Source of the DNA: Nocardia alba NBRC 108234
GTDB lineage: Bacteria; Actinomycetota; Actinomycetes; Mycobacteriales; Mycobacteriaceae
Direction: 5' to 3'
Assembly: GCF_001612665.1 (NCBI RefSeq)
Contig: NZ_BDAX01000002.1
Location: 1,054,001 to 1,118,000, forward strand
DNA length: 64,000 bases
The notes under the pieces were generated by a model, which worked only from the letters and a program-made list of their open reading frames with translations, made no database searches and was not told where the DNA came from. Made by a program: the position numbers and the translations under genes. Within the stretch, counting starts at the first letter, position 1. Every line of letters begins with the position of its first letter. This document shows, piece by piece, positions 61,793-64,000 of the stretch.

Positions 61793-62944
61793 TCAGCTGG
61801 TGGCCCGTTGATGTTTGATCGCCCACCAGACCCGGGCGGCCGTCACCGGAGAACGCAGGTCGGCGTCGGTGAGCTCCTCGAAACGGCTGATCCGATAGCG
61901 AATCGTATTGGGATGGACCACGAGCATCTCGGCGGTGGTCTCGATATGCATGCCGGTGTCGAGATGGCGTTCGACCGTGCCGATGATGGTGCGTGCCGCC
62001 GAACCGGTACCCACCGGCTCCAAATATTGTTTCACCAGTTCAGAGCCTATATCGGCGTCACCGACGACGGCCGCCAGCAGCCCCACCCTGGTCAGCTCGG
62101 TCGGTCCTTGCAGGTCGAAGACGTCCGCGGTCAGCAGGAGTCTGCTCGCCAGCCGAAACGAGCGTCCGAGATCTTCGAGTCGGCACGCGGGCCCGAGGCC
62201 GAGCGGGGCCTCGGTGCGCAGCGTCGCGGGCGCGGAAGTGAACCCGGCGATGTCATCGTCGATCGTGGTGGTGAAGACGACCTTGTGCCTGTCCGACCGC
62301 AGCAGCTGCAGTAGCTCGGTATCGGAATCACGCGATTCCGAACGGGCGCGGAACGCCTGATAACTTCCGTCGATGTCGAGCCCGTATTGGTGGGCTTGCA
62401 CCCGGATTCCGGCGGGGCCGAGCGTGCCGTGCAGTACCCGCCGCACGAACTCCGCCCGTACCTGGTGGTCCAGTCGCGCGATCTCGAGTTCGACTTCGCG
62501 ATGGCCCTGGCCGTAGACGAGCGCGGCCTGATCGACCAGATCCAGCATCGCGTGGCTCAGTTCCAGCAGAACGTCGTCGGCGACCAGATGTGCTCGGCCA
62601 TCGGCTACCAGTGCGGCACGAAAGCTGCGCAGCGCGATTCTCCAGCCGTGTTGCACATCGACCAGCGAGACACCCTGCTGCGCACGAGCTTCCCCGTATT
62701 CACGCAGTTCACGACAGTCATCGCTGTTCAGGTCACGTTCTTCCGACAGCGCGGCGAGCATCCGGCCGATAAGAGTGGCCGCGTACGTCGTCACGGCCGC
62801 ATGGCCCATTGCCGCATAGGAGGGCATCTGAGCTCTGGCCTCACTGACGACCTGGCCGGTCACATCGGGGATGCGGGCCCTGATGCGCGAGACGACGCCG
62901 TGGCGAGCGGAGATCGACGCCGGGGATGCTGGAAATTCGGTCAT
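61793..62944 (-). CDS. PucR/CdaR-type transcriptional regulator
   Basis: 383 residues. The N-terminal part is a sensor domain (YGEARAQQGVSLVDVQHGWR). The C-terminal HTH of the PucR family is clear: VERHLDTGMHIETTAEMLVV, HPNTIRYRISRFEELTDADL and AARVWWAIKHQ. Such regulators usually control the neighbouring catabolic gene; here that is the aldehyde dehydrogenase 145 bp downstream. The ATG at 62944 is preferred. Another at 62968 is possible. Confidence 0.85.
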   Translation of the reverse strand: MTEFPASPASISARHGVVSRIRARIPDVTGQVVSEARAQMPSYAAMGHAAVTTYAATLIGRMLAALSEERDLNSDDCRELREYGEARAQQGVSLVDVQHGWRIALRSFRAALVADGRAHLVADDVLLELSHAMLDLVDQAALVYGQGHREVELEIARLDHQVRAEFVRRVLHGTLGPAGIRVQAHQYGLDIDGSYQAFRARSESRDSDTELLQLLRSDRHKVVFTTTIDDDIAGFTSAPATLRTEAPLGLGPACRLEDLGRSFRLASRLLLTADVFDLQGPTELTRVGLLAAVVGDADIGSELVKQYLEPVGTGSAARTIIGTVERHLDTGMHIETTAEMLVVHPNTIRYRISRFEELTDADLRSPVTAARVWWAIKHQRATS

Positions 62945-63146
62945 GAACAACAGGCCTTCGATCTCCATTTGGAGGTGGTCACAAATCATGGGTCACAGAT
63001 TCGACATGAGGTCCATGGCGTCGCGGTGTTGCCCGTCACTAAAGTTCAGTAACTTACAGCACCGGGTCGACAAGATCCGGTGTCCACTACCGATGAGCAC
63101 CACCGCGGCTGCCGACACCACAATCCGACATACCCTCGGGGGGGAA

Positions 63147-64000
63147 ATGACGACGTTGACCGTGGGATCCGAAGCCGAAGCCTGGCTTCATCGTCTGGTG
63201 CCCGATCTCCTCGACAGCAACCAACTCGAGTCGATCGTCAGCTACACCGATACCCAGATTCTTCGGGACGTGCCAGAGATCGACACCCACGTTCTCCGTA
63301 CCAACCTGCACGCCAGTTCCGCGGCGTTGGGGCGGGTCATGCTGCCGTCGCTGGTCACCGGCGTCACGCCGAGCGAGCTGCCGGACGAGGCGCACGTGTT
63401 GGCGGAGTCGATCGCGTACGCGGGTCTGGATCTGAAGGTGCTGTTGCGGATCTACCGTTCCGGGCAGCAGGCGATGATCCGGACCCTGTCCGAGCAGATC
63501 GAGCTTTCGGCATCAGAGGTGGGCCAGACGCGTGAGCTGGTGATGCATTCGGCCGCCTGTGTCGCGGACTGGTCGGGTACGGCGGTCGAGATTCTCAGTG
63601 GCACTTTCGCTTTCGATCGAGACCCCGATCCGGCGGGCCGCTTCTCCCGGCGGCGCGAGACGGTGCGTTCGATCATCGCCGGTTCACCGGTCGATCCGGC
63701 CATCGCGCAGATGCGGTTGGGCTACGTACTCGACGACTCGCATCTGGCATTCGTGCTGCGCCTAGAGGACAACGCCAGTGGTGGCCTACCCGACCTCGAG
63801 CGGGCCGCGCAGCGCATCGTTTCCCAGCTCGAGGCCCGCGGCAGCTTCACCTTGGCGTGCGGTCATCGAGCCCTGTGGGGCTGGGCACGTACTCATCGCA
63901 GTCCCACCGCGGAGCTCACGGCCTGCCTGGCGGGCAGCTCGATCCACGCGGCCTTCGGGCTGCCCGCGCACGGGGCGGCGGGCTTTCGGCGTAGCCATTT
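63147..64000 (+). CDS. Second PucR/CdaR-type regulator, cut off by window end
   Basis: An open frame runs without stop from the ATG at 63147 to the window end (an in-frame ATG at 63093 is possible; a G-rich run lies three bases before 63147). It encodes MTTLTVGSEAEAWLHRLVPD, then SIAYAGLDLKVLLRIYRSGQ, ELVMHSAACVADWSG and RLGYVLDDSHLAFVLRLED. The domain order equals the first two thirds of the divergent regulator, so it is probably a paralogue; the C-terminal HTH would lie outside. It is transcribed away from its neighbour with about 200 bp between starts. Confidence 0.8.
   Translation, partial: MTTLTVGSEAEAWLHRLVPDLLDSNQLESIVSYTDTQILRDVPEIDTHVLRTNLHASSAALGRVMLPSLVTGVTPSELPDEAHVLAESIAYAGLDLKVLLRIYRSGQQAMIRTLSEQIELSASEVGQTRELVMHSAACVADWSGTAVEILSGTFAFDRDPDPAGRFSRRRETVRSIIAGSPVDPAIAQMRLGYVLDDSHLAFVLRLEDNASGGLPDLERAAQRIVSQLEARGSFTLACGHRALWGWARTHRSPTAELTACLAGSSIHAAFGLPAHGAAGFRRSH

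Noticed and set aside
63045-63061. TTCAGTA and TACAGCA boxes between the two PucR genes
   Set aside because: The boxes resemble the regulon element but the centres are 10 bp apart instead of 12, so I did not count it as a site.
1-64000. tRNA, rRNA, CRISPR array or prophage
   Set aside because: No tRNA-like cloverleaf, regular spacer-repeat array, integrase or phage structural gene was recognised.

Overview
The window is high-GC DNA from a mycolic-acid actinomycete (order Mycobacteriales; Nocardia or Rhodococcus is most likely). The basis is family content: a complete yrbE-mce lipid importer operon, a mycofactocin-type short-chain dehydrogenase, an F420-type luciferase-like oxidoreductase, an FprB-type ferredoxin/ferredoxin reductase, a FadE34-like fused acyl-CoA dehydrogenase, many GTG/TTG starts and several apparently leaderless promoters. 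No rRNA, tRNA, CRISPR array or intact insertion sequence was seen.

Layout. 0-10 kb: acyl-CoA ligase and DoxX (-), acyl-CoA dehydrogenase (+), a 3-hydroxyisobutyrate dehydrogenase-like gene (-), then a (+) operon that forms almost a full beta-oxidation cycle (two SDRs, two MaoC-type hydratases, thiolase, acyl-CoA dehydrogenase). 10-17.4 kb: SDR, enoyl-CoA hydratase, CaiB-type CoA-transferase, two amidohydrolases and a TesB-type thioesterase. 17.5-23.1 kb: an eight-gene (-) operon with a TetR regulator, a NorD-like VWA protein, a NorQ/MoxR-like AAA+ ATPase, four membrane proteins (two of them tiny) and a phosphotransferase. 23.4-34.3 kb: fused acyl-CoA dehydrogenase, a P450-thiolase-hydratase-SDR operon, SDR, and an aldehyde dehydrogenase-acyl-CoA synthetase pair. 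34.3-43.7 kb: the mce operon (yrbEA, yrbEB, mceA-F, one Mce-associated protein). 44.3-52.6 kb: MFS exporter, molybdopterin oxidoreductase with a ferredoxin/ferredoxin reductase partner, a dihydrodipicolinate-reductase-like dehydrogenase and an F420-type oxidoreductase. 52.6-64 kb: a decayed stretch, then ordinary genes (esterase lipoprotein, glyoxalase, HIT protein, phosphotransferase, MerR-methyltransferase fusion, NIT-type sensor kinase, aldehyde dehydrogenase, two divergent PucR-type regulators, the last cut by the window end).

How the genes work together. Enzymes for activation (FadD), oxidation (P450, ALDH, FadE), hydration, dehydrogenation, thiolysis, CoA transfer and CoA hydrolysis sit with an Mce importer and an MFS pump, so the region reads as an uptake and catabolism island for a lipidic, branched or cyclic substrate. 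The substrate cannot be named from sequence.

The strongest new signal is regulatory. Almost every catabolic transcription unit from 2 to 46 kb, plus the mce operon, has a copy of the same 19-bp element: two TAC-W-GTA boxes whose centres are exactly 12 bp apart. I found 13 sites, one of them a triple box. Two nearly identical promoter/leader/first-codon cassettes precede two unrelated dehydrogenase genes. No regulator in the window is clearly its cognate protein. A second candidate novel system is the TetR-NorD/NorQ-small membrane protein operon, which lacks the usual metalloenzyme client.
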